A stretch of DNA of 64,000 nucleotides, from positions 806,001 to 870,000 of the forward strand of contig NZ_OY762655.1 in NCBI RefSeq assembly GCF_963666255.1. Reading direction: 5' to 3'. Positions 1 through 9,126 of this stretch are shown here, piece by piece. The position numbers and the translations under genes were made by a program. Position 1 is the first letter of the stretch, and each line of letters begins with the position of its first letter. The stretch comes from an uncultured Propionivibrio sp. (GTDB taxonomy: Bacteria > Pseudomonadota > Gammaproteobacteria > Burkholderiales > Rhodocyclaceae). The notes below the pieces were generated by a model. It was not told where the DNA came from. It saw only the letters and a program-made list of their open reading frames with translations, and ran no database searches.

Positions 1-36
1 CGCCGCCCGCCGACGCGGACGGCGCGACGACAACGC

Positions 37-414
37 CTAATCGACGCGGATCTCGACCTTGCGCGGCTGCGCGTGGATCGCTTTCGGAATACGCAGTTTC
101 AGTACGCCCTGGTCGAATTCCGCCGTCACCTTTTCGGAATCGAGTTCCTTCGACAGCGAAAACACCCGCTTGTAGCGCGGCGAGCCGACCTCGGCATGCG
201 TCGACTCCATGCCTTCACGTATCTCAAGGCTCATCTCGCCCGAAATCTCCAGCGTGTCTGCTTCCACCTGCAGGTGCAGCCGGTCTTTGGAAACGCCAGG
301 CAGATCGGCGTAGAGCGTAATGCCTGCAGCATCCTCGATGACATTCACCGGCGGCAGCAGCGTCACTTCGCCCTGGGCCGGGGCGTTATTGCTGGCAACA
401 GTCTTGTCGGTCAT
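37..414 (-). CDS. Hsp20/alpha-crystallin small heat-shock protein
   Basis: Holdase-type small chaperone of 125 residues that should bind unfolding proteins in the cytoplasm. The alpha-crystallin domain runs from about residue 22 to 117; the sequence VLKLRIPKA marks the last strands, and the C-terminus VEIRVD carries a short IxI/V-type motif used for oligomer contacts in this family. The start has a very strong ribosome site (AAGGAGGG, 9 nt upstream). It lies 15 nt after a second, divergent hsp20 gene on the same strand, so the two are almost certainly one heat-shock operon. The family assignment is firm; the client range cannot be read from sequence. Confidence 0.95.
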   Translation of the reverse strand: MTDKTVASNNAPAQGEVTLLPPVNVIEDAAGITLYADLPGVSKDRLHLQVEADTLEISGEMSLEIREGMESTHAEVGSPRYKRVFSLSKELDSEKVTAEFDQGVLKLRIPKAIHAQPRKVEIRVD

Positions 415-429
415 GGCAAATCCCTCCTT

Positions 430-870
430 TCACTGAATGGCGATGCGACGCGGTTGCGCGGTGGCGCGGCGCTGGATGCTGATATGCAGGACGCCATCGC
501 GATAGCGCGCTGACACGGCATTGGGATCGACGTCGTCGGGCAGCGTCAGGACGCGGCGGAAACGCCCGGCGAAACGTTCGTCGAGATGCAGCGTCGTCTT
601 GTCGTCGGGCGACGGGCGTTCGATCTTGCGCTCGCCGGCGATGGTCAGGACGCCCTTTTCGATCTGCACGTCGATCCGGGCCGGGTCGAGACCGGGCGCA
701 AACGCATAGATTTCAACCGACTGCGGGGTACTGCCAACATTCAGCGCCGGATAGCCGCCGCGCTCGAAACCACGAATGCTCGGCGACGGATCGTAGGATT
801 GCTGGAGCACCCGCTGCATGCGGTCGAGTTCCGCGAACAGGTCGCGCGGGAACAGGGTTCGATAAAGCAT
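430..870 (-). CDS. Hsp20/alpha-crystallin small heat-shock protein
   Basis: First gene of an hsp20 pair, 146 residues. It has the typical hydrophobic N-terminal arm (residues 1-40, LFPRDLFAELDRMQRVL), then an alpha-crystallin domain at about 45-138 with the GVLTIAGER and GVLHISI strands, and ends in RRIAIQ, an IxI-type tail. This resembles the IbpA/HspA class more than its shorter neighbour, which lacks the amphipathic arm. The start is supported by GAGGAG upstream of the ATG. A sigma-32-like promoter lies 55-83 bp upstream. The two paralogues may co-assemble, as IbpA and IbpB do in Escherichia coli; that is inference. Confidence 0.95.
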   Translation of the reverse strand: MLYRTLFPRDLFAELDRMQRVLQQSYDPSPSIRGFERGGYPALNVGSTPQSVEIYAFAPGLDPARIDVQIEKGVLTIAGERKIERPSPDDKTTLHLDERFAGRFRRVLTLPDDVDPNAVSARYRDGVLHISIQRRATAQPRRIAIQ

Positions 871-924
871 GGAATGTCTCCTCGTCGAAGAAACGGACGC
901 CGACCACCGGCATCCCTGATGCCC

Positions 925-953
925 TATATAGGTCTTGCGGAAACGATTTCAAG
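925..953 (-). promoter_or_regulatory. Sigma-32-like heat-shock promoter of the hsp20 pair
   Basis: Read on the minus strand, CTTGAAA (947-953) is followed after 14 bp by CCTATATA (925-932). This matches the known sigma-32 pattern CTTGAAA ... CCCCATNT in the -35 box exactly and in the -10 box partly. The position, 55-83 bp upstream of the first hsp20 ATG, and the product family agree with the call. Confidence 0.6.
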
Positions 954-986
954 CCCCGCCGGTTTAGCGCCTGTTTCGGCGGGGCT
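952..986. other. Inverted repeat (9-bp stem) beside the heat-shock promoter
   Basis: AGCCCCGCC (952-960) pairs with GGCGGGGCT (978-986) around a 17-nt loop. It touches the -35 box of the hsp20 promoter. No T-run follows on either strand, so a classic terminator for the lysR gene is not supported; it could be a Rho-assisted end or a control site. Confidence 0.4.
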
Positions 987-999
987 CGCGGACCGCGTT

Positions 1000-1136
1000 G
1001 TCGATAAGGGCGGATGGATGCAAGGCGCGAGGCGCAGCGCATGGTTGTTCCATGCGCAAGCGGAGCAACGCCGCAGACACCGCCCCTATCGGCAACCTGA
1101 AGGGCCGCCGGCGCGGCCCACGCTCCCTGCCGAAAT
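1000..1136. repeat. Possible dispersed intergenic repeat with internal hairpin
   Basis: This non-coding stretch between hsp20 and lysR has a perfect 8-bp hairpin, GCGCATGG (1037-1044) and CCATGCGC (1050-1057), in a G/C-rich setting. Its end, GCGGCCCACGCTCCCTGCCG (from 1113), continues to 1136 and recurs with 22 of 24 bases at 2792-2815, just behind the end of putA. Both copies sit downstream of minus-strand genes. A repeat family is inference from two partial copies in one window. Confidence 0.35.
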
Positions 1137-1202
1137 AGACTCTTAAAGACATCGGCATGACCCGGAACGCCGCCCGCGGCGGCCGGATGGTGGCCGCCGG
1201 GA

Positions 1203-2153
1203 TCAGTCCGGCGCGTGCGCCAGTTCGGCGCGCAGCCAGTCGCGGAAACGGGCGACGACCGGCTTGTCGACGTCGCCGCGCGCAATGACGATGAAGTAAG
1301 AATAGAGCGACGGCAGCGTGATCTGAAACGGGATGACGAGCCGGCCGGCGGCCACATCGCTTTCGACATGCTGGCGGATGACGAGAGCAATACCCTGGCC
1401 TTCGAGCACCGCCTCGTGCACCAGCACGGAATTGGAAAAGCGCGGCCCGCGTTCGGCATCGACACCGACGACACCGGCACGCTTTAACCACGCGCGCCAG
1501 CTCGGCCGCTTGTCGATCGCCGGAATCATTTCGTCATGGATCAGCACCTGCTGCGCGATGTCCGCCGGCGTGCGCAAGGGCGGACCCGATCGCAACAGGG
1601 CCGGGCTGCAAACCGGCACGTACTCGGGCTGCAGCAGGCGTTCGACGGCATAGCCGGGATAATGCCCCTCGCCGAAACGGATCGCCACCTCGCCGGACGT
1701 GGCACCGGGCGTCGCCTGCCGCTTGGCAAGCTCGGCCAGTGTGCGCGGACCGTCGATATTGTCTGGATTGCTGGCGATGCGGATGGCGACATCGGGACTG
1801 CGCGCGGCAAAAGCGGCGACATGATGCACGAGCCAACGCGTGGCGAACGAAGGCGGCGCGCTGAGGGTGAGATCGAAGGCGCGCGGACGACGCGCCTGCT
1901 CTACGCCGGCGACGAAACTGTCGAGCCCGGCACGGATGCCGGGCAGCATCGCGACGCCCTGCTCGCTCAACTGCATGCCCTCCGGCAGACGCAGGAAGAG
2001 ATCGGCGCCCAGCCAGGCTTCGAGCTTCTTGATCTGCTGACTGACCGCCGACGGCGTCACCGCCAGCTCATCGGCCGCCTTCTTGAAACTCAGGTGCCGC
2101 GCCGCCGCCTCGAAAGTGCGAAGCGTCGACAAAGGCGGCAATCGATAAGCCAC
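1203..2153 (-). CDS. LysR-family transcriptional regulator (GcvA-like)
   Basis: DNA-binding regulator of 316 residues, the usual LysR length. The N-terminus MAYRLPPLSTLRTFEAAARHL and the helix-turn-helix (about residues 20-65, KAADELAVTPSAVSQQIKKLE) follow the GcvA subgroup closely. The substrate-binding-like effector domain fills residues about 90-310. The gene diverges from a small unknown gene, with about 220 bp between them holding an AT-rich stretch (2215-2262) suited to a LysR-controlled promoter. GcvA-type proteins regulate many unrelated loci, so neither the effector nor the target can be named; no glycine-cleavage gene is present. Confidence 0.9.
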   Translation of the reverse strand: MAYRLPPLSTLRTFEAAARHLSFKKAADELAVTPSAVSQQIKKLEAWLGADLFLRLPEGMQLSEQGVAMLPGIRAGLDSFVAGVEQARRPRAFDLTLSAPPSFATRWLVHHVAAFAARSPDVAIRIASNPDNIDGPRTLAELAKRQATPGATSGEVAIRFGEGHYPGYAVERLLQPEYVPVCSPALLRSGPPLRTPADIAQQVLIHDEMIPAIDKRPSWRAWLKRAGVVGVDAERGPRFSNSVLVHEAVLEGQGIALVIRQHVESDVAAGRLVIPFQITLPSLYSYFIVIARGDVDKPVVARFRDWLRAELAHAPD

Positions 2154-2374
2154 GGAGAACTCCCGAAGAAAGATCAGGAAGAAGAAGCTGGACGCAATAC
2201 CGACGGAATAACCGGATTAAGTTTTTCTAACCCGAATGATTATAAACCATCGTTTGTCGACCTGCCGCAAGACGCCTAGATTGGGGGCAACGGAAAAGCA
2301 CGGCACATGCCGGCCGCAGCTGGGCCGGGACGAATGCCGCAACACCCGGATTTGATCGATCGCAAGGAAACGCC

Positions 2375-2791
2375 ATGAAATACGAATCGCCCGACATCTG
2401 CCTGCCGGTATCGCTGTCCGGCAGCCTCTACTACCGCCTGATCGAAGTCCTCAAGGAAAGTCAGGCGCATCCAGACCCCAACGCCGCCATCGTCACCGCC
2501 GTGCGCCGCTTCGTCGCGGAAGCCACGCCGGTGCGCAAGACACCGCGCAAAAGCGCCGCGAATGCAGCTGTGAGCGCCGCCTGGTCCAATGACTGGATCA
2601 TGTTCGGCGCGCCGCCCGCATCGAGTCAAACGCCGCGGCCGCTGCCCACCCGCCGCTTCACACCCACCGTCGCGCCGACCGTAGCGCCGACCCCAAGCAG
2701 CGCGCCGACGCGCACGGAAAACGTCCGACCGCGTGGCGGTGACTGGTGCGTCGGCTGCAGCGGCGCCGATACCGAGCTTCTCGAAGGCTGA
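2375..2791 (+). CDS. Hypothetical protein, Pro/Thr-rich middle
   Basis: Protein of 138 residues that I do not recognise. The start is convincing: AAGGAAACGCC precedes the ATG. Residues 1-55 look like a folded helical segment (SLYYRLIEVLKE, AAIVTAVRRFVAEA), followed by a Lys/Arg-rich patch (56-66), a low-complexity Pro/Thr/Ala segment (80-118) and a tail with a WCVGC motif, two cysteines three residues apart. No signal peptide or membrane segment is seen. It diverges from the LysR gene, which may control it, and converges on putA. The CxxC tail could bind metal or be redox-active; that is a guess. Confidence 0.65.
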   Translation: MKYESPDICLPVSLSGSLYYRLIEVLKESQAHPDPNAAIVTAVRRFVAEATPVRKTPRKSAANAAVSAAWSNDWIMFGAPPASSQTPRPLPTRRFTPTVAPTVAPTPSSAPTRTENVRPRGGDWCVGCSGADTELLEG

Positions 2792-2821
2792 GCGGCCCAC
2801 GATCCCTACCGAAATTGGCGC

Positions 2822-5800
2822 TTAGTCACCCAGCATCATCAGTCCGGTATCGCCGCCAGCGGCGGCGGTATTGACCGAGACGACGCGCTCCTTGACAAGG
2901 CGCGCCACCGGATAGCCCGTCGACCCGACGACCAACAGCGGCACGATCTCGCCGGCACGTGCGGCCAATGCCTGCGCCAGCGCACGGCGATCGTCCCCGC
3001 TGCCTGCGAACAGCACCCCGGCCAGCGCCGCCTCGTCGAGCGGTTCAGGACGCACGACGATGGCGGCCGCGAGCGGCCCGGGCAGCTGCGTCAGCAGGGT
3101 TTGGCTCGTCGCATCGTCCGCAAGTAGCGGTACATTGCCCGTCGCCAGCACGGCCGCAATCTGTTCGAGCAGCGCCGCCTCGTCGCCGGCCCGGCAGGCG
3201 ACCTGGCCGCGCGGCACGAAGCTCAGCCGGTTGGCTTCGCCGGCCGGTCCCGGCAGACGCAAGGCGTGCCCGGCCAGATTGGCCGCACGATAATCGCAAC
3301 AGGCCTGGGCAAGCCGCGCGCGACCGGTGTTCAGGGCCCACTCGTTCAGTTGCGCCAGCAAGCCGGCGACCGGCACCACGGCCTCGGCCGGCACGCCAAG
3401 CGCCACCGGTCGCACCGCCGTTCCCGAAAGACGCGCCAGATAGAGCGGACCGCCCGCCTTGGGCCCGGTCCCCGACAAGCCTTCCCCGCCGAACGGTTGC
3501 ACGCCGACAACGGCGCCGATCATGTTGCGATTGACATAAACATTGCCGGCGCGGATGCGCTTCACGACGAAATCGATGGTTTCCTCGATGCGACTCTGGA
3601 TACCGAAAGTGAGGCCGTATCCGTTCGCGTTGATCGCCTCGACCAGGTCGCCGAGCTGTGCCCGGCGGAAGCGCAGCACATGCAGCACCGGGCCAAAAAC
3701 TTCCTCACGCACATCCTCGGGGGCATCGATGCCGAGCAGGGTTGGTGCGACGAAGCTCCCCGGCGCTGCCGCCGCTGGCAAGGGCAGCGAAAAGCGGACA
3801 CCGCCACGCGCGGCAAGCCGCTCGACATGCGCCAGCAGGCGCGCCTGCGCCGCCGCATCGATGACCGGACCGACATCGACCTCGAGCCGGTCCGGATCGC
3901 CGAGACACAGCTCCTGCATGGCCGCCTTCAGCATCGTCAGCAAGCGCCCGGCAATGTCGTCCTGGACGCACAGCAGGCGCAGTGCCGAACAGCGCTGCCC
4001 GGCGCTATCGAAGGCCGAGGCGATGACGTCCTGCACCACCTGTTCGAGATGCGCCGACGAATCGACGACCATCGCATTGAGTCCACCGGTCTCGGCGACC
4101 AGGAAGGTTTCGCGCGGATGATCGGCGAGTACCCGGTTGATCCGGCACGCCACGTCGAGCGAGCCGGTAAACACGACGCCGGCGATGCGCGCATCGGCGA
4201 CCAGCGCATTGCCGACAACCTCGCCGCGCCCGGGCAGGAACTGCAAGGCGGCCGCCGGCACGCCGGCCTCATGGAAGAGACGGACGGCCAGCGCGGCGAT
4301 CAGCGGCGTCTGCCCGGCCGGCTTGGCGATCACCGCGTGCCCGGCGACAAGCGCGGCGGCGACCTGGCCGACGAAGATCGCCAGCGGGAAATTCCACGGA
4401 CTGATGCAGATCACCGGTCCGGCCCGTTCGGGCCTGGGACTGGCCGTTTGCGCCTGTTGCGCGTAGTAGCGACAGAAATCGACCGCCTCGCGCACCTCGG
4501 CGACCGCGTTGACGCGGGTTTTTCCCGCCTCGCGAATCGCCAGGCTGATCAACACAACGGCATTTTTTTCAAGCAGATCGGCGCAGCGACGCAAGCACGC
4601 GGCACGCACTGCGGCTTGCTGCCCGGCCCGCTCGGCGGCGAACGCCGATGCGGCCGACAGCGCCTGCCCGACCTCGCCGGCCGTGGCTTCGACGACACTG
4701 CCGACGACATCGTCCCGGTTGGCCGGATTCAGCACCGGACGCGCCGGCGTATCCGCCGGATGTGCCCCGGCAACGACCGGCGCCGCCGTCCAGACAGTGC
4801 CGCGCACTTCGGCAAGCCCGCGCGCCAGCCCCGCCAGCGCGCGCTCGTCGGCAAAGTCGAATCCGCGCGAATTCTGCCGCTCCGCACCGAAAAGCGCTGG
4901 TGGCACGGGAATGCGCGGATGACGCTCGCCACAGACCGCGATCGCATGCGCCACCGGATCGGCGACGAGCGAATCGACCGAAACCGCCTCATCGACGATC
5001 TGGTTCACGAAGGAACTGTTGGACCCGTTCTCCAGGAGCCGGCGAACCAGATACGGCAGCAGCGTTTCGTAGCTGCCGACCGGTGCATAGATGCGGCAGC
5101 GCCGTCCTGGCGCCGCCGGTCCGACGATGTTGTCATAGAGCGATTCGCCCATGCCGTGCAGGCACTGGAATTCAAAGGCTTCGACCTTGCGCTCGACCGC
5201 CATCCGGCTGACCGCCGCCAGCGTCTGCGCGTTATGCGTGGCGAACTGCGGATAGATCGCCTCGGCGGCATCGAGCATCTTGCCGGCACAGACGAGGTAG
5301 CAGAGATCGGAGTGAAACTTGCGCGTAAACACCGGGTAATCGACAAGACCATCGACCTGCGCGCGCTTGATCTCGCTGTCCCAGTAGGCGCCCTTGACGA
5401 GCCGCACCATCAGCCGGCGCCGATGCGCACGGGCCAGCGCGACGAGATAATCGACCACCGCCGGCGCCCGTTTCTGATACGCCTGGACGACAAAACCCAG
5501 CCCCTGCCAGCCGGCCAGCTGCGGCGCCTCAACCAGTTGTTCAAAGAGATCGAGCGACAGTTCGAGCCGATCCGCCTCCTCGGCGTCGATCGTCAGTGAA
5601 ATGTCATGATCGCAGGCGCGTTCGGCCAGGGTCAGCAGCTTCGGATGGAGTTCGCGCATCACGCGCTCACGTTGCAGGCGGGTGTAGCGGGGATGCAAGG
5701 CAGAGAGCTTGACCGAGATACCGGGACCGGCGACAACGCCCTCGCCGCGACTGGCACGACCGATCGCCTCGATGGCGCTGAGATAGGACTGGAAATAACG

Positions 5801-6436
5801 CTCCGCATCGGCGCTCGTCAGCGCGGCCTCGCCGAGCATGTCGAAGCTGTGGGTGTAAGCGCGTGCGACATTCTGCCGGCTGCGTTCAAGGGCGGCGGCG
5901 ATCGTCTCGCCCATGACGAACTGGCGGCCGAGCAGCTGCATGGCCAGCTCGGTACCCTTGCGGATAACCGGCTCGCCGCAGCGTGCGATCAACCGCGTCA
6001 GCGCGTTGCCGAGCGCCTCGTCGCTGCGCGTCGCGACGAGCTTGCCGGTAATCAGCAGGCCCCAGGTCGCGGCGCTGACGAACATCGATGGCTGGCCACC
6101 GAGGTGATTGCCCCAGGCGCCCCGGGCGAGCTTGTCGCGGATCAGGCGGTCGGCGGTATCGGCATCGGGAATGCGCAGCAACGCCTCGGCGACGCACATC
6201 AGCGCAACGCCTTCTTCGCTCGACAACGAGAACTCGTGCATCAGGTGGTCGACGCCGCTGGCATGCCGTCGCTGGGCGCGAACGGCCTCGACCAGTTGTC
6301 GTGCATGTGCGCCGACGCGAGACCGGTCGGGCGGACGCCGCTGATACGCGGCAATCAGTTCGGCGACACAGAGCGACTCGTCGCGTCGCACCGAATCGTG
6401 GATCCGGGCGCGCAAGCGTTCCAATGCCTGATGCAT
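2822..6436 (-). CDS. putA: Bifunctional proline dehydrogenase / glutamate-semialdehyde dehydrogenase PutA
   Basis: Oxidises proline to pyrroline-5-carboxylate with FAD, then to glutamate with NAD, feeding electrons to the quinone pool at the inner membrane. At 1,204 residues it has the proline dehydrogenase barrel (about 130-470; VKGAYWDSEIKRAQ, ATHNAQTLA, YAPVGSYETLLPYLVRRLLE) and the aldehyde dehydrogenase domain (about 540-1000; AETGGLNAMV and catalytic Cys816 in AGQRCSAL), plus a C-terminal extension of about 200 residues. There is no N-terminal ribbon-helix-helix, so it is not the self-repressing type; it matches the class with a C-terminal ALDH-superfamily domain. AGGAG precedes the ATG. 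It follows the lrp gene by 24 nt, in one operon. Confidence 0.96.
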   Translation of the reverse strand: MHQALERLRARIHDSVRRDESLCVAELIAAYQRRPPDRSRVGAHARQLVEAVRAQRRHASGVDHLMHEFSLSSEEGVALMCVAEALLRIPDADTADRLIRDKLARGAWGNHLGGQPSMFVSAATWGLLITGKLVATRSDEALGNALTRLIARCGEPVIRKGTELAMQLLGRQFVMGETIAAALERSRQNVARAYTHSFDMLGEAALTSADAERYFQSYLSAIEAIGRASRGEGVVAGPGISVKLSALHPRYTRLQRERVMRELHPKLLTLAERACDHDISLTIDAEEADRLELSLDLFEQLVEAPQLAGWQGLGFVVQAYQKRAPAVVDYLVALARAHRRRLMVRLVKGAYWDSEIKRAQVDGLVDYPVFTRKFHSDLCYLVCAGKMLDAAEAIYPQFATHNAQTLAAVSRMAVERKVEAFEFQCLHGMGESLYDNIVGPAAPGRRCRIYAPVGSYETLLPYLVRRLLENGSNSSFVNQIVDEAVSVDSLVADPVAHAIAVCGERHPRIPVPPALFGAERQNSRGFDFADERALAGLARGLAEVRGTVWTAAPVVAGAHPADTPARPVLNPANRDDVVGSVVEATAGEVGQALSAASAFAAERAGQQAAVRAACLRRCADLLEKNAVVLISLAIREAGKTRVNAVAEVREAVDFCRYYAQQAQTASPRPERAGPVICISPWNFPLAIFVGQVAAALVAGHAVIAKPAGQTPLIAALAVRLFHEAGVPAAALQFLPGRGEVVGNALVADARIAGVVFTGSLDVACRINRVLADHPRETFLVAETGGLNAMVVDSSAHLEQVVQDVIASAFDSAGQRCSALRLLCVQDDIAGRLLTMLKAAMQELCLGDPDRLEVDVGPVIDAAAQARLLAHVERLAARGGVRFSLPLPAAAAPGSFVAPTLLGIDAPEDVREEVFGPVLHVLRFRRAQLGDLVEAINANGYGLTFGIQSRIEETIDFVVKRIRAGNVYVNRNMIGAVVGVQPFGGEGLSGTGPKAGGPLYLARLSGTAVRPVALGVPAEAVVPVAGLLAQLNEWALNTGRARLAQACCDYRAANLAGHALRLPGPAGEANRLSFVPRGQVACRAGDEAALLEQIAAVLATGNVPLLADDATSQTLLTQLPGPLAAAIVVRPEPLDEAALAGVLFAGSGDDRRALAQALAARAGEIVPLLVVGSTGYPVARLVKERVVSVNTAAAGGDTGLMMLGD

Positions 6437-6460
6437 GAGCGGACTCCTGAAAACCGGAAA

Positions 6461-6937
6461 CTAGGAACGCAGGTGATCGAGGCTGATCGCGGCGGAATCC
6501 TTGACCTCCTCCATCACCGGATAACTGTGCGTCTCGCGGATGCCGGGCACTTTCGCCAGCACCTCGCCGAGGAAATTGCGGTAGGCCGCCATATCCGGCA
6601 CGCGCACCTTGAGCAGATAGTCGAAGCCGCCGGTCAGCATGTGGCATTCCTGGATCTGCGGGATGCCCAGAACGGCCGTGCGGAATTTCTGGAATGCCTC
6701 CTCGGAGGTCCGGTCGAGCAGGATCTCGATGAACACGGTCAGACCAAGCCCGAGTTGCGCCGGCGAGAGTTGCGCCGCATAGCCGGTGATGAGACCGTCG
6801 TTCTCAAGCGCCTTGACGCGTTCGAGACAGGGCGTCGCACTCAGGTTGATCCGCTTGGCCAGGGCGACATTGGTGGTCTTGCCGTCTTCCTGGAGGATCG
6901 AGAGGATTTCGATATCGGTGCGGTCGAGCTTGCGCAT
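6461..6937 (-). CDS. Lrp/AsnC-family regulator, probable activator of putA
   Basis: Leucine-responsive-type regulator of 158 residues. The N-terminal winged helix-turn-helix is at residues 4-60 (LDRTDIEILSILQEDGKTTN) and the RAM ligand-binding domain at about 70-150 (MLTGGFDYLLKVRVPDMAAYRNFL). A clear AAGGGAG site supports the start. It lies directly upstream of putA in the same orientation. In bacteria whose PutA has no DNA-binding domain, an adjacent Lrp homologue (PutR) often activates putA in response to proline; that role is therefore likely here. The co-directional layout also gives autoregulation of the whole unit. Confidence 0.9.
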   Translation of the reverse strand: MRKLDRTDIEILSILQEDGKTTNVALAKRINLSATPCLERVKALENDGLITGYAAQLSPAQLGLGLTVFIEILLDRTSEEAFQKFRTAVLGIPQIQECHMLTGGFDYLLKVRVPDMAAYRNFLGEVLAKVPGIRETHSYPVMEEVKDSAAISLDHLRS

Positions 6938-7308
6938 GCAAAGACTCCCTTCACGGTGTCGGCCGACGGATCAGGCCGGATAAAAACCAAAAACCATAAA
7001 ACACGTAATATCCAGGACAATAAAAAGAATATAGCGCTAATATAAAGACTATTCCACTATTTTTGTTCGTTTTTACAGAGTTAATACCATTGCAGCACCA
7101 ACTCAAATCAAGCACGGAATCAGCGACTCGGATCGCGCCCGGCTTCGGCAGCCGCAATCGTCATCGGCAATTCCATTTCACTGCCCCCACCCGCCGGCAC
7201 GCCGAATTCCTTGCCGGCCAATACCCGAAAGTCATGGAAAAAATATGCCATCAGCAGCTACAATGGTGCGAAAGGAGTTGTCCGCGCACGTTTCGAACGG
7301 AGCCAGGC
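6938..7308. other. Divergent AT-rich promoter region, lrp-putA / histidine kinase
   Basis: About 370 bp without a gene. The part 6985-7085 is clearly richer in A and T than its surroundings and has several TATAAT-like and A/T-tract stretches, as expected for an Lrp-type regulator wrapping its own promoter. No single promoter stands out. Confidence 0.4.
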
Positions 7309-9102
7309 ATGCCAAACCCGATCCCCAACGACCGGCTCCCCGCCGACCCCGACACCCAAACGCTGCGCCTGTCCTATCTGCTGGGTGCGCTGACGATCAT
7401 CGCCATCATCCTGAGCCTGGCCGTGGCGGCCTTCTGGTTCGAAAAGCAGCGGCACCTCGAACGCGCCTCGATCGCCACCGCCAACATGGCCGAGTTGCTC
7501 GAGGAAAGTACCGGTAACGCCATCCAGAAGATCGACGTGGCGCTGCAGGCCGGACGCCTCTTCTACGAATCGCGGGCAGTCGCCGAAAGCCGTATCGCCG
7601 CGCAACTCAACGCCTATCTCGGCAGTCTCGGGAATGCCTCGGCGACACTCGGCACGGTCCGTATCGCCGATCGCGCCGGTCGCATCCGCTATGGCGACGG
7701 CATCAACAGCGCCGAACCGGTGCTGGTCGGCGATTTCGATTTCTTCGTGCGCAGTCGGCAAGGCGGCGAAAACGCGCTCGTCGTCAGCGGACCGGTCATC
7801 TCGCCGGTCAGTCAAGAATGGGTGATGATTTTTGCGCGGCGCCTGAGCGATCCGGACGGCGCGTTCGCCGGCACCATCTACGCCTCGGTGCCGACACGGC
7901 AATTCGAAGCCATCCTGTCGCCGGCATCGCTCGGCGCGCGGGGAGCGGCGACACTGCGTACCCTTGACCTCGCCCTCATCCATCGTTATCCCGACACACG
8001 CAATGCGATCGGCAGCACCGAAGTCTCATCCGAACTGCGCCAGATCGTCGAAGCGCATCCGCTCGGCGGCGGCTATATCGCGACGACGCCCATCGACGGC
8101 GTCGAGCGTAGCAACGCTTTCCGCCGCATCGCCGGCTATCCGCTCTACGTCATCGTCGGGCTGGCCACCCGTGATTACCTCGGCAGCTGGCAGCAGAACA
8201 CCCTGATCATTGTCGGCCTGGCCGCCCTCGCCATCGCCGTGACCGCCCTCGCGGCCTATCGCAACTACCGCGCACAGGCGACGCTCGCAGCCAATCTTGC
8301 CGAACTGTCCCGGCTGGAAAAGGAATTGCGCCAGTCGCTCGAAGAACGCCACGCCCTCAACGAACAGCTCGCCGTGCGCGCCCATGAAGCGGAAGCCGCC
8401 AACCGGGCGAAAAGCGCGTTCCTCGCCAACATGAGCCACGAAATGCGCACACCGCTCAACCACGTCCTCGGCATGGGTGCGCTGATCCGGCGCGAGCCGC
8501 TGTCCGCGGGCCAGACCGACCGCCTCGACAAACTGATGCATGCCGGCCGTAACCTGAACGGCATGATCGATACGGTGCTCGAAGTCACCCAACTCGACGC
8601 CGACACGGTCGTGCTCGCCGAAGACAAGGTGCGTCTGCGCGAACTGATCGGTGCCGTCATCGACGGCGAACGCGATGCCGCCGCCGCCAAACACCTGACA
8701 CTCGACGTCGGCGAAATATCACCCCTGCCGGACCTCGTCGGCGATAGCGCCCGCATCCAGCGCGCCCTCGCCAACTACCTCACCAATGCCATCCGCTTCA
8801 CCCATGACGGGAACATCACGGTACGCGCCCTGACGCAGGCCGAAGATGACAACAGCGTGCTGATCCGCATCGAGGTCGAGGACAGCGGCACGGGCATTGC
8901 CGAAACCGACATCCCGCGCCTGTTTTCCCTGTTCGAACAGGTCGACAACTCATCGACCCGCGAGCATGGCGGCCTGGGGCTTGGCCTCGCGCTGACCCGG
9001 AAGATCGCCCGGGCGATGGGGGGAACTGCCGACTGCAGCAGCCGCGAAGGCGTCGGCAGCCTGTTCTGGTTCACCCTCCGGCTCAGGAAAATGGCGGCAT
9101 GA
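7309..9102 (+). CDS. Membrane sensor histidine kinase with extracytoplasmic PDC-like domain
   Basis: Two-component sensor of 597 residues. The start is chosen at the ATG preceded by GGAGCC; longer in-frame versions lack a ribosome site. Order: TM1 (about 23-44), periplasmic sensor of about 245 residues with PDC/Cache features, TM2 (about 296-318), short coiled coil, HisKA with His377 in NMSHEMRTPLNHVLG, and a HATPase_c domain with DSGTGIAETD and GGLGLGLAL. It has no receiver domain and no response regulator beside it, so the partner is elsewhere. It converges on the PilZ gene. The ligand cannot be read from sequence. Confidence 0.9.
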   Translation: MPNPIPNDRLPADPDTQTLRLSYLLGALTIIAIILSLAVAAFWFEKQRHLERASIATANMAELLEESTGNAIQKIDVALQAGRLFYESRAVAESRIAAQLNAYLGSLGNASATLGTVRIADRAGRIRYGDGINSAEPVLVGDFDFFVRSRQGGENALVVSGPVISPVSQEWVMIFARRLSDPDGAFAGTIYASVPTRQFEAILSPASLGARGAATLRTLDLALIHRYPDTRNAIGSTEVSSELRQIVEAHPLGGGYIATTPIDGVERSNAFRRIAGYPLYVIVGLATRDYLGSWQQNTLIIVGLAALAIAVTALAAYRNYRAQATLAANLAELSRLEKELRQSLEERHALNEQLAVRAHEAEAANRAKSAFLANMSHEMRTPLNHVLGMGALIRREPLSAGQTDRLDKLMHAGRNLNGMIDTVLEVTQLDADTVVLAEDKVRLRELIGAVIDGERDAAAAKHLTLDVGEISPLPDLVGDSARIQRALANYLTNAIRFTHDGNITVRALTQAEDDNSVLIRIEVEDSGTGIAETDIPRLFSLFEQVDNSSTREHGGLGLGLALTRKIARAMGGTADCSSREGVGSLFWFTLRLRKMAA

Positions 9103-9126
9103 ACCGCCGTTGAGGCGCGGTGACGT

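Noticed and set aside
1-36. G/C-rich left edge
   Set aside because: Too short to judge; may hold part of a terminator for the hsp20 pair, but the window cuts it.
3266-5599. Long open frame on the plus strand opposite putA
   Set aside because: Composition is Arg/His/Asp-rich shadow coding; the opposite strand encodes a full PutA.
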